A program made the position numbers and the translations under genes. Positions 1-9,000 of a stretch of 64,000 bases of DNA are shown piece after piece. The notes below the pieces were generated by a model, which had not been told where the DNA came from, did not search any database, and saw nothing but the letters and a program-made list of their open reading frames with translations. This DNA comes from Luteipulveratus flavus (lineage in GTDB: Bacteria > Actinomycetota > Actinomycetes > Actinomycetales > Dermatophilaceae), in assembly GCF_029080175.1 (NCBI RefSeq), contig NZ_JARFJC010000049.1. One strand, 5' to 3'. Position 1 is the first letter of the stretch. Every line of letters begins with the position of its first letter.

Positions 1-1788
1 ACCTCCTACGGTGAGCGGCAGCGACTGTTCGAGCTGCCTCGCTCGTCCTGGGCCGACTACGACACCTCGCTCATCTCCACCGGCGGCGGTGTCTGGTCGC
101 GCTCGGCCAAGTCCGTCCCGGTCAGTGAGGAGGCGGCGGCGGCGCTCGGCATCCGCGGCGGTGCCCAGGCGATGACCCCGGCCGACCTGATGAAGGCCAT
201 CCTGCTCGCCGAGGTCGACCTGTTCTGGAACGGCGGCATCGGCACGTACATCAAGTCGGCGGTCGAGTCGAACGCCGACATCGGCGACCGCGCGAACGAC
301 GCGATCCGGGTGGACGGCAAGCAGCTGCGCTGCAAGGTGATCGGCGAGGGCGGCAACCTCGGCGCCAGCCAGCTGGGCCGCATCGAGGCGGCCCGGCGCG
401 GCGTCCACGTCAACACCGACGCCATCGACAACTCCGCCGGCGTGGACACCTCCGACCACGAGGTCAACATCAAGATCCTGCTCACCGACCGGATGCGCGA
501 CGGCGACCTGACCCTGCAGCAGCGCAACGAGCTGCTGCAGTCGATGACCGACGACGTGGCCGACCGCGTGCTGCGGCACAACTACGAGCAGAACACCCTC
601 CTCGGCAACGCCCGGGCCCAGGAGCACGCGATGCTCCCGGTCCACGTCCGCCTCATCCGCTGGCTGGAGAAGCGCGGCGAGCTGGACCGCGAGCTGGAGT
701 TCCTGCCCGGCAAGTCCGAGCTGAGGAAGCGCGCCGACGCCGGGCTGGGTCTGACGTCGCCGGAGTTCTCGGTGCTGGTGGCGTACGCCAAGCTCGCGCT
801 CAAGGCCGACCTCGTCGAGAGCGGGCTCACCGACGACCCGTGGTTCGAGCAGACGCTGCGCGACTACTTCCCGAAGGCGGTGCGCGAGCGCTACGGCGAC
901 CAGCTGTGTGAGCACCCGCTGCGTCGCGAGATCGTCATCAACTCGATCGCGAACAGCATGATCAACCGCGGCGGCATCACCTTCGCCTTCCGGGCGCAGG
1001 AGGAGACCGGTGGCTCCCCGGAGCAGATCGCGCGGGCGTACGTCATCGCCCGCGAGGTCTTCGGGATGACCGACTTCGTCGCCCAGGTCGAGGCGCTGGA
1101 CAACCTCGTCCCGACCTCCGCACAGACCCGGCTCTACCTGGAGTTCCGCCGGCTGATCGACCGCGCGGTGCGCTGGCTGCTGCACAGCCGACCCTCGCAC
1201 CTGGACGTCGCCGCCGAGATCGAGCGGTTCCGTCCCGTGATCGCCGAGCTGTCCCCGCGCATCCCCTCGCTGCTGCGCGGGGACGAGCAGGACCGCTGGC
1301 GCCGCCACGCGGCGGAGCGGTTCGGCGGCGACGGCGTCCCGGTCGCGCTCGCCGAGCGCGGTGCGGCCCTGCTGGACACCTTCTCGCTGCTGGACATCAG
1401 CGAGCAGGCCCGGGCCACCGACGAGGACCCCGCCGCCGTGGCAGAGCTGTACTTCATGCTCTCCGAGCGGCTGGGCATCGACCGGATGCTGCTGTCGGTC
1501 TCCCGGCTGCCGCGCGACGACCGCTGGGACGCCCTGGCCCGTGGCGCGGTGCGCGACGACCTGTACGCCGTGCTCGACGCGCTCACCGGCACCGTCCTCG
1601 CGGGGACACCGAGCAGCCTGTCGTCGGCACAGCGCGCCGAGCAGTGGTCGACCGAGCACGAGGCCGCGATCACCCGCGGCCAGCAGGCGCTCGCGGGGAT
1701 CGAGGAGATGGAGGAGCCGGGGCTGGCGTCGCTCTCGGTGGCGCTGCGGACCCTCCGTACCGTCATCCGGTCGGGGTCGGCCACCTGA
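1..1788 (+). CDS. gdh: NAD-specific glutamate dehydrogenase, large type (C-terminal part)
   Basis: This is the last 595 residues of the large (about 1600-1700 aa) NAD-dependent glutamate dehydrogenase, which deaminates glutamate to 2-oxoglutarate. The reading frame is open from base 1, so the start and the N-terminal regulatory region lie outside the window. The nucleotide-binding part of the family is visible as GEGGNLGASQLGR near residue 116 of the fragment, followed by the long helical C-terminal region typical of the bacterial 180-kDa enzymes, for example MINRGGITFAFR and the closing RTLRTVIRS. The gene ends 22 bp before pdtaS, which appears to have its own -10 box overlapping that gap. 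Family assignment is firm; the missing 5' end prevents any statement about regulation. Confidence 0.93.
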   Translation, partial: TSYGERQRLFELPRSSWADYDTSLISTGGGVWSRSAKSVPVSEEAAAALGIRGGAQAMTPADLMKAILLAEVDLFWNGGIGTYIKSAVESNADIGDRANDAIRVDGKQLRCKVIGEGGNLGASQLGRIEAARRGVHVNTDAIDNSAGVDTSDHEVNIKILLTDRMRDGDLTLQQRNELLQSMTDDVADRVLRHNYEQNTLLGNARAQEHAMLPVHVRLIRWLEKRGELDRELEFLPGKSELRKRADAGLGLTSPEFSVLVAYAKLALKADLVESGLTDDPWFEQTLRDYFPKAVRERYGDQLCEHPLRREIVINSIANSMINRGGITFAFRAQEETGGSPEQIARAYVIAREVFGMTDFVAQVEALDNLVPTSAQTRLYLEFRRLIDRAVRWLLHSRPSHLDVAAEIERFRPVIAELSPRIPSLLRGDEQDRWRRHAAERFGGDGVPVALAERGAALLDTFSLLDISEQARATDEDPAAVAELYFMLSERLGIDRMLLSVSRLPRDDRWDALARGAVRDDLYAVLDALTGTVLAGTPSSLSSAQRAEQWSTEHEAAITRGQQALAGIEEMEEPGLASLSVALRTLRTVIRSGSAT

Positions 1789-1798
1789 GGTGGCTGAC

Positions 1799-1804
1799 TA
1801 GGGT
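1799..1804 (+). promoter_or_regulatory. -10 box of pdtaS (leaderless start)
   Basis: TAGGGT lies 6 nt before the GTG at 1811 and no Shine-Dalgarno sequence is visible. Transcription is predicted to begin at or next to the start codon. Confidence 0.45.
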
Positions 1805-1810
1805 CGAGAC

Positions 1811-3343
1811 GTGCCGACCCTGAACGACGTCCTCGCCGAGCACACCCGGACCGACCCGGCGGCGGCCGAGTGGCTGCACCTGCTCGTCGGCGACTGGCAG
1901 CTGCTGTCGGACCTGTCCTTCGCCGACCTGGTGCTCTGGCTGCCGGCGCAGGACGGTGGCTGGACGGCTGCGGCGCACGTGCGGCCGACCACCGGCGTCG
2001 GGGTGTTCCTGGAGGACCTCGTCGGGCAGCGGATCGACCGCACCCGGGTGGGCCCGGTCGACCAGGCGTTCGCCGAGAACCGCCTGGTCCGGGCCCCGCA
2101 GACGATGTGGCGTGACGACACCCCCGTGCGCGAGGAGTCGATCCCGGTGGTGGTCCGCGGCGGGTCGCGGCCGGTCGCCGTCGTGACGAGGCACACCAAC
2201 CTCGCCTCGATGCGGACGCCGAGCCGCCTCGAGGTGACCTACCTGGCGACGGCGGACGCGCTCGCCCGGATGATCGCGATGGGGGAGTTCCCGACCCGTG
2301 GCGGCAGCACCGGCCGGCGCCGGGGCGCACCACGCGTCGGTGACGGCGTCCTGCGGCTGGACCGCGAGGGCAAGGTGACGTACGCCAGCCCGAACGCCGT
2401 GTCCGCGATCCACCGGCTCGGGTACGGCGGTGAGCTGGTCGGCGCGCGGCTGTCGCAGGCGCTCGCCGGGCTGCTGCCGCGCACGGGCCCGATGGACGAG
2501 GAGCTCATGCCGGTCCTCTCGGGGGCGCTGCCGTGGTCGACCGAGCTGACCTCACGCAGCGCCCACGTCACCGTGCGGGCGATCCCGCTGTCGGAGGCCG
2601 GGCAGCGAGTGGGAGCGGTGCTGCTCGTGCGGGACGTGAGCGAGCTGCGGCGCCGGGAGCGTGAGCTGCTCACCAAGGACGCGACGATCCGGGAGATCCA
2701 TCACCGGGTCAAGAACAACCTGCAGACGGTCGCGGCGGTCCTGCGGCTGCAGTCGCGCCGGCTGGACGACCCCGGCGCGAAGGCGGCGCTGGACGACGCC
2801 GTACGCCGGGTGGCGACCATCGCCCTCGTGCACGAGACGCTCTCCGCTCACCTCGACGACGCGGCCGACTTCGACGTGATCGCCTCGCGAGGTCTCCAGG
2901 CGGCCATCGAGATCGCCAACCGCAGCGCCGTCCGGGTCCGCGGTGTCATCCGCGGCACGTTCGGGGTGCTGGCGTCCGAGGACGCCACCGTGGTCGCGAT
3001 GGTGCTGGCCGAGCTCGTGCAGAACGCCGTCGAGCACGGGCTCGCCGACCGCGACGGCACCGTCACGGTCGAGGTCGAGCGCACCACCGGGGAGGACGGC
3101 GAGCCGGGCCTGCGGGTCAGCGTGTCCGACGACGGGACGGGTCTGCCCGAGGGCTTCGAGCCCGGCAGGGGCGGGCTCGGCACCCAGATCGTGCTGTCGC
3201 TCGTCCAGGACCTGCGCGGGCGGATCGAGTGGGGGGCCGCGCAGCCGCGCGGGTCACGCGTCACCTTCGACGCCCGGCTCCGACCGGTCGCCGATCAGGA
3301 CAGCGACAACATGGAAGAACCCCCGGCCATGGGCCAGGGGTGA
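1811..3343 (+). CDS. pdtaS: PdtaS-like cytosolic sensor histidine kinase
   Basis: A soluble 510-aa sensor kinase of the HisKA_2/HWE type. In mycobacteria the orthologue phosphorylates PdtaR, an ANTAR-domain antiterminator. The N-terminal 150 residues look like the GAF-type domain of PdtaS, residues about 170-285 form a PAS domain (VLRLDREGKVTYASPNA), and the phosphoacceptor motif EIHHRVKNNLQ places its histidines at 297 and 298. The ATPase domain carries the N-box LAELVQNAVEHG and the G-box SDDGTGLPEG near the C-terminus. No membrane segment is seen. The GTG at 1811 is chosen because it follows a TAGGGT -10 box by 6 nt and is in frame with the PdtaS N-terminus. No pdtaR is seen in this window, so the partner must be encoded elsewhere. 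Confidence 0.88.
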   Translation: MPTLNDVLAEHTRTDPAAAEWLHLLVGDWQLLSDLSFADLVLWLPAQDGGWTAAAHVRPTTGVGVFLEDLVGQRIDRTRVGPVDQAFAENRLVRAPQTMWRDDTPVREESIPVVVRGGSRPVAVVTRHTNLASMRTPSRLEVTYLATADALARMIAMGEFPTRGGSTGRRRGAPRVGDGVLRLDREGKVTYASPNAVSAIHRLGYGGELVGARLSQALAGLLPRTGPMDEELMPVLSGALPWSTELTSRSAHVTVRAIPLSEAGQRVGAVLLVRDVSELRRRERELLTKDATIREIHHRVKNNLQTVAAVLRLQSRRLDDPGAKAALDDAVRRVATIALVHETLSAHLDDAADFDVIASRGLQAAIEIANRSAVRVRGVIRGTFGVLASEDATVVAMVLAELVQNAVEHGLADRDGTVTVEVERTTGEDGEPGLRVSVSDDGTGLPEGFEPGRGGLGTQIVLSLVQDLRGRIEWGAAQPRGSRVTFDARLRPVADQDSDNMEEPPAMGQG

Positions 3344-3368
3344 CCAGTGGTGCGGGACGGGGAGGCGG

Positions 3369-3617
3369 TCAGCCGGCGCGGCGGGCCCGAGCATTGCGAC
3401 GCTTGAGAGCGCGGCGTTCGTCCTCGGAGAGACCACCCCAGACACCGGCGTCCTGACCGGTCTCCAGAGCCCACTTCAGGCAGGTGTCGATGACCTCGCA
3501 CCGACGGCACACCGCCTTGGCGTCTTCGATCTGCTGCAGGGCGGGACCAGTGTTCCCGATCGGGAAGAACAGCTCCGGGTCCTCGTCCAGACATGCAGCG
3601 CGGTTGCGCCAATCCAT
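3369..3617 (-). CDS. whiB1: WhiB1-like iron-sulfur transcriptional regulator
   Basis: An 82-residue WhiB-family protein, the size of mycobacterial WhiB1. The four cluster-binding cysteines are C9, C37, C40 and C46, in the family pattern C-Xn-CxxC-x5-C. They are followed by the turn GVWGG and the basic DNA-binding tail RRALKRRNARARR. WhiB1 carries a nitric-oxide-sensitive [4Fe-4S] cluster and works with the principal sigma factor. The ATG at 3617 is preferred over upstream in-frame starts because AAGGAGC lies about 11 nt before it and because MDWRNRA matches the known WhiB1 N-terminus; upstream residues look like untranslated leader. It converges with pdtaS, with only 25 bp between their ends. 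Confidence 0.93.
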   Translation of the reverse strand: MDWRNRAACLDEDPELFFPIGNTGPALQQIEDAKAVCRRCEVIDTCLKWALETGQDAGVWGGLSEDERRALKRRNARARRAG

Positions 3618-3893
3618 GAGGCGTTGCTCCTTGTGGTCATCTCGTGGGCGCAGGCGCACCACGATGTGCGTGGACAGTGGATGATCGGGTCGTCGCGGCC
3701 TCGTCGGTCGGGGTCGTACTACCCGCATGCGGGGCAGTTCGGGGGAGAACCGCCTCAACTCCGACACCCGGGCATTGCCCGCAGGTCACAGACTGTTCTC
3801 CAACTGTCACAGATCCCCACAGGCCCTCACAAGGGCTTTGGGAGAATTTTTCGGTACCGAAGGTGAGGGATACATCACAGGGCGGGTGCCTAC

Positions 3894-3899
3894 TAATCT
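3894..3899 (+). promoter_or_regulatory. -10 box of the 4-TM protein gene
   Basis: TAATCT lies 8 nt before the GTG at 3908, with only pyrimidine-rich sequence between. This supports a leaderless start. The rest of the 290-bp gap to whiB1 holds the whiB1 leader and presumably its promoter, which I could not place. Confidence 0.45.
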
Positions 3900-3907
3900 G
3901 CCCGCTT

Positions 3908-4306
3908 GTGATAACCAGCCAGGGGACCTCCCCGATCGAAGACCTCAGCCAGGCAGGACGGGCCGCGGCGCTGCTCATGGCGGCCCAGGCGCTCGTCCTT
4001 CTCGCCCTCGTGGTGGTGTCACTGGTCCAGGTCGTCAGCGGCGGGACCGACGACGTCGCCCAGGCCCTCACCGAGGCGGCGCTGGTGCTGGTCTTCGCGG
4101 CCGGCGCGGCGGTGCTGGCCCTCGCGCTGTACCGCGGGAAGGCGCCGGCGCGCACGCCGACGCTGGTGTGGAACGCCCTGCTCGTCCCCGTCGGGTTCTC
4201 CCTGATGGGTGGTGGCGCCCCGGCCGTCGGGCTGGCCGTGCTGCTCGTCGCGGCGGCGACCATCATCGCCGCCCTGCTGATCCCTCGGGCCGAGCCGGAG
4301 GACTGA
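3908..4306 (+). CDS. small four-helix membrane protein, unknown function
   Basis: A 132-aa integral membrane protein with four predicted transmembrane segments: LLMAAQALVLLALVVVSLVQ, ALVLVFAAGAAVLALAL, VWNALLVPVGFSL and VGLAVLLVAAATIIAALL. The N-terminus and the acidic C-terminus PRAEPED are probably cytoplasmic. The GTG start is chosen because the frame upstream has no membrane-protein character and a -10-like TAATCT sits 8 nt upstream. I recognise no family motif. It is divergent from whiB1 and converges with the secreted-protein pair that follows. Confidence 0.65.
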   Translation: MITSQGTSPIEDLSQAGRAAALLMAAQALVLLALVVVSLVQVVSGGTDDVAQALTEAALVLVFAAGAAVLALALYRGKAPARTPTLVWNALLVPVGFSLMGGGAPAVGLAVLLVAAATIIAALLIPRAEPED

Positions 4307-4322
4307 CGGCGGACGACCTGAC

Positions 4323-5186
4323 TCAGGCGGCCGGCTGCATCTTCGCGCCGAGCAGCTGGACCAGTGCGGGGACGATGCGCTGGCGGTAGTCCTGCCGGGA
4401 CGCGAGGTAGCTCGGCCGGACGTGGGCGAACCCGATGCCGCTGAACCAGATCTCGCCGGCCACGCCGCTGCCCTGCAGCAGCACCCGGGTCGTCGTGCCG
4501 TCGGTGTACGCCGCCGTCGCTCCGAGGCTGCCGTTGCGGTAGAAGGTGTAGAGGCCGGGACGATCGGCCGAGCGCTCGCGCTGCTGGACCGCGCTCTTGG
4601 CCCACGCCTGACCGACGGTGGCCGGCACGCCGAACCCGCGGATGCTCACCATCAGCCGGCTCTGGTTGTCGTGCGGCTCGCCCTTCATCGACAGCACCAG
4701 CGTGCAGCGGGTGCTGTGCGCGGACGCGCGACCGCCGGTGACCGGGCTGCCCGCGCAGTCGCGCGCCTGTACCGCCGTGACGCCGGGGAGGATCTGTGAC
4801 AGCTCCGCGGCGGTGAACAGTGTGCCGGCGTCCGGCCAGGTGGCGTCCATCGCCTGCTTGCCCGCCGGGTCCGCCTTCACCGCGAAGTGGCTGGACGTCG
4901 TGATCCGCGCGGCGGTCGCCGCGACGGCATCGCCGGAGTCCTTGGGAGGCGTGTACGGCGCCGGTGGCGGAGGGGGAGTGGTCGGCTTCGGGGTGGTCGG
5001 GGCACTGCTGGTGGGCGCGCTGGGCTTGGTGCCCTGCTTCGTGGCCGACGGCGTCGCCGTGAACCGGGTCGGCGTCGCCGCCGGGGTCCCGTGCGCCGGC
5101 GTCGCCCCCTGGGAGGCGGCGTACGCGGGGACGACGGTCAGGGACAGGGCGGTGACGGTCGCTGCGACGACCAGACGGCGGCTCAT
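4323..5186 (-). CDS. secreted protein with Pro/Thr linker, paralogue of its upstream neighbour
   Basis: A 287-aa exported protein of unknown function. Residues 1-23 form a Sec signal peptide with a likely cleavage after AYA. A Pro/Thr/Ser-rich linker follows (about residues 30-85, including PTTPPPPPAPYTPP), then a globular domain of about 200 residues. The globular part is similar in layout to the preceding lipoprotein: WPDAGTLFTAAELSQILP against WPDVQELYTREQLLALFP, and RGFG against RGIG. The ATG at 5186 overlaps the previous stop as ATGA, so the two are translationally coupled. The linker is typical of proteins that span or bind the cell wall. Cysteines in the globular domain could form a disulfide. 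Confidence 0.7.
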   Translation of the reverse strand: MSRRLVVAATVTALSLTVVPAYAASQGATPAHGTPAATPTRFTATPSATKQGTKPSAPTSSAPTTPKPTTPPPPPAPYTPPKDSGDAVAATAARITTSSHFAVKADPAGKQAMDATWPDAGTLFTAAELSQILPGVTAVQARDCAGSPVTGGRASAHSTRCTLVLSMKGEPHDNQSRLMVSIRGFGVPATVGQAWAKSAVQQRERSADRPGLYTFYRNGSLGATAAYTDGTTTRVLLQGSGVAGEIWFSGIGFAHVRPSYLASRQDYRQRIVPALVQLLGAKMQPAA

Positions 5187-5965
5187 GCGTACTTCCTCGG
5201 GAGCTTGCCGGCGACGTCCTCGATCGCGAGGGGGAAGACCTGGGTGCGCAGGATGTCGGCGGTCTGGGAGGTGTTCTGGGGGGAGACGAAGGCGAAGCCC
5301 TGGAACTGCAGGTCGACCCAGGCGGCGATCTGCCCGTCGGAGATGACGAACGAGCCCAGCCCCTGGCCGGGGCGGAACAGGGCGCGGCGGGCCCCGAAGG
5401 CGCCGTCCTGGTAGAAGACGTCGCCGTCCTGCTTGGCCGCGCGGAACTGCTCGCGCGTCGCATCCCACGACTTGGTGACCTCGCTGTCGGCGCCGATGCC
5501 GCGCAGCTTGACCCGCAGCGGGGAGTCGCCGTCGTCGCTGCCCTTCTCGGTGGTCGCCTTGAACGTGTACGAGGCCGTGGTGTTCTTCGGGGTCAGCTGG
5601 CCGTTGCCGTACTGGCCGAAGGAGCCGTAGCCGTTCTGCATGCCCTTGGCGTCGGGGAAGAGCGCGAGGAGCTGCTCGCGGGTGTAGAGCTCTTGGACGT
5701 CCGGCCAGTCCGCGTAGTCGACCATCGCGGAGTCCTTGGCGAGCTTGAGGTTCCACGACGTCGTCGTGGGGAGGGCCTTGCGGTTGCTCTGCTGCGGGTC
5801 GGCGGGCTTGTCGGAGGTGTTGGTGGCCTCCGCGGCACTCCAGGTGGAGGGAACGGCCTTCTGCTGACTCCCTCCGTCACCGGAGTCCTTGCTGCAGCCG
5901 CTGATCGCGAGCGATGTCGCGAGCAGGACGGCACCGAGCGTGGCGGTGGTGCGACGAACCGACAT
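5183..5965 (-). CDS. lipoprotein, first of a tandem paralogous pair
   Basis: A 260-aa predicted lipoprotein of unknown function. The signal peptide ends in the lipobox ISGC (Cys near residue 23), then a short low-complexity stretch and a globular domain containing WPDVQELYTREQLLALFP, KLRGIG and YQDGAFGARRALFRPG. The ATG at 5965 is chosen because GGAGGGA stands 5 nt upstream; an in-frame start 21 nt earlier would put the RBS inside the gene. Its end overlaps the start of the second paralogue by 4 nt. Upstream, 41 bp away, ends the large EssC-like ATPase gene on the same strand, so co-transcription is possible. Confidence 0.7.
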   Translation of the reverse strand: MSVRRTTATLGAVLLATSLAISGCSKDSGDGGSQQKAVPSTWSAAEATNTSDKPADPQQSNRKALPTTTSWNLKLAKDSAMVDYADWPDVQELYTREQLLALFPDAKGMQNGYGSFGQYGNGQLTPKNTTASYTFKATTEKGSDDGDSPLRVKLRGIGADSEVTKSWDATREQFRAAKQDGDVFYQDGAFGARRALFRPGQGLGSFVISDGQIAAWVDLQFQGFAFVSPQNTSQTADILRTQVFPLAIEDVAGKLPRKYA

Positions 5966-6006
5966 GATCTCCCTCCGAAGGCGCACTGGTGGCGCCGGTG
6001 CACGGG

Positions 6007-9000
6007 TCAGTATGCCTGTTCGGACAGACGCATCCGGGGCAGGTTGCCGTTCCGTGGCGGTAGCGACACCTGGACCTCGACGGCCCGCCCGCGCCGGACC
6101 AGGACTCCCCGCCCGGGCACCCGACGCCGTACGTCGGGCAGTCGGCAGCCGAACACCTCGCCGTCGTGCCGGTCGGGCTGCAGCACGACCCCGATCTGGC
6201 GCCGGCGCAGCTCGTGCGCGAGGCCGCGGAAGGCCGCCGTCATCTCGCCGGACTCACCCGCGGCCAGCAGCGCGCCGCCCGCGGTCCGCAGCCGTCGCAG
6301 GTGCTCCAGCGCCATCTCCTGCACGTGGTCACCAGAGATGCGGTCCAGGTCGTCCAGCACGAGGACGGTGCCGGGACGAGTCTCGAGGTAGGACCACACC
6401 GCCTCACCGTCGTCCCAGGCCAGGTGGTCGACTCCGGTCGGCAGCTCCTCCGGCAGGGCGCCGCCACTGAGCCAGAGCACCGGTCGCTCCCTCAGCTGGC
6501 TCGCGAGGGTGACCAGCGTCGTCGTCCGCCCGCTGCCCGCGGGTCCACAGACCAGGGCGGCCAGGCCCCCGGCCGGATCCGAGGGGAGGCGGGCGACGTC
6601 CAGGTCGTCCCCGGCCAGGCCGAGCACCGGACCGGCGCTCGGCCACCCGTCGGGCTCGTCCTGGCCGGGGAAGGCCACGACGTCGGGAAGGGAGCTGAAC
6701 CGCCGAGGCTGCGTGTGGGTGGCGGACGGCATCGTCGCGGCGGCTGCGGCGACGGCGGCGGCCTGAGCCCGTCCCGACCGGTCACCGGTCAGCAGCGCGA
6801 GCTGCACCTCGTGGGCGTCGGGAAGCAGCAACGCCCGCCCGGCGGGCATGTCCGCGGGGACCTGGGTGGGCCGTAGGCCTGCCATCAGCAGGTCCATCTC
6901 GTCGGCGGTACGCAGGCACAACCGGTGAGTGAGGGACCCGGCGACCCGCGACGACAGCAGACCGCGACCGCCGGTCAGCAGGAGGTGGACTCCGACAGCG
7001 ACGCCGTCACGCAGGACCTGGTGGAACGCGTCGAGGACGCGGCCTCCCTCGATGAGCTCGTACGCCTCGCCGAACGCGTCCCAGCCGTCGATGACGACCA
7101 GAAGGCGAGGAAGCGCCGTACGGCCCTCGGTGTGACGGGCGGCTCGGTGCTCGCCGAGGTCGGTGTGGTGGTCGGCGGCCAAGAGGTTCTGCCGGGAGGC
7201 GACCTCCTCGAGCAGCCAGTCCATCAGGCGGACGCCGGCGCCCTCGTCGTCGCGGCCGACGACCGCCCCGGTGTGCGGAAGGGCGCCGAGGGCTCCGAGC
7301 GAGCCGCTGCTGTCGACGACGTACACGTGCAGGTCGTCGGGGCCGCTGCGTCGGGCCGCGTCGGTGACCACGGTCCGTACCGCCGTCGTCCGTCCGCTGC
7401 GCGGGCCGCCGATGACTGCGAGGTGGCCGGAGGTGAGGTCCCAGCCGAGGGGATCCTGCCGCTGCAGGTGCGGCAGGTCGACGACGCCCAGCCGGGCGTG
7501 CTCGCCGGTCGGTGGGGTCGGATCGTCCTCGAGCGCCCCGAGCAGACGGTGCCGCGCATCCGACCCGCTGAGCTCGACGACGGGCGGCAGGGAAGGCAGC
7601 CACGGCGACGGGACGGGGGGAACCCCCTGTACCCGTGCCGCGGCGAGTGCTGCGTCGACGAGTCGCTGCAGGTCGGTGGGACCGGTGGGCTCCGCAGCGC
7701 GCGTGTCCTCGAGCCGGACCCGCCCGGTCCGCGGGTCGACCGCTCGGACCGTGACGGCTGCCGCGCTCGCGTGCCCGTGGCCGCCGACCCGCGCGGCCTG
7801 GAAGGTCACCAGCGGTGCCGACGCCGAGCGCATGACGGCCCGCCCCGGGGTGCTCGTCGGGATGCCGGTGGCCACCGGCGAGTCGACGACGTCGTCGGAG
7901 TCGGCGGCGTCCCGGACCCGCAGCGCGATGCGCAGGTTCACGTTCGCGCGGATGTCGGTGGAGACGACGCCGCCTGGGCGCTGGGTGGCGAGGACGAGAT
8001 GAATGCCGAGTGAGCGGCCGACGGCGGCGATGCGGACGAGACCGTCGATGAAGTCCGGCAGCTCCTCCGCGAGCACCCGGAACTCGTCGATGACGAGCAC
8101 CAGACGCGGCAGGTGCTCGGCGCCCGGGATCCGCTGGTGGTCCTCCAGGTCCTTGGCCCCGACGGATCCGAGGAGGCGCTCCCGCCGGCGCACCTCCGCG
8201 TCCAGCGAGGTCAGGGCGCGTTCGGTGAGGTGGGCGTCCAGGTCGGTCACGAGACCCACGGTGTGCGGCAGCCGGGCGCAGTCCTTGAACGCGGCGCCGC
8301 CCTTGTAGTCGACGAGCACGAAGACCATCTCGTCGGGCCGGTTGCCGATTGCCACCGAGGCGATGAGGGTCTGCAGCAGCTCCGACTTGCCCGAGCCGGT
8401 GGTCCCGCCGACGAGCGCGTGCGGACCGTCCGAGGCGAGGTCCACCACCGCGGGCCCGTCGGCGCCGAGCCCGAGCAGGGCACGGGTCGTACGCCCGCCG
8501 CCCGCCCAGCGCTGCGCGAGCCGGTCGGCGTCCACGACGTCCGGGAGCAGGTCGAGAAGCCGTGCCGACGTCGGCGGTTCCGCGTCGTCCGGGCCGGGAG
8601 TCGCGTCGAGCAGCGGCACGACGTCGTCGGCCAGCGTCGAGGCCCAGCCGGCGTGCGGCAGGTCCGGGCAGAAGGTCAGGGACATCTCCCCGGACAGGCG
8701 CCCGCGGTTTGCCCCGTCGAGGTCCACGGTCACCTCGCAGGCGGAGGGCAGCGCAGCGTGCGACGCGTCCACGGCGACCACGGAGACGTGATGCAGCGCG
8801 CCGTGCATGAGCACTCCGGACACGACCGGGTGCCCCGCCAGGTCCTGCGCGCCGTCGAGGATCACCACCGTGTGGACGGGGTGGCGCTCCGGCCGCCCGA
8901 GCCGGTCGCCCTCGGGAGCACTCGCGTACAGGCCGAGGTGCCGGGAGATGAGCGCGTCGTCGGTCCCGGCGACCAGCAAGGCGGGCGCGGCGACGGCGCC

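Noticed and set aside
3700..3907. CRP-like site upstream of whiB1 (TGTGA and TCACA half-sites)
   Set aside because: Only single half-sites are seen with no correct spacing; not enough to report.
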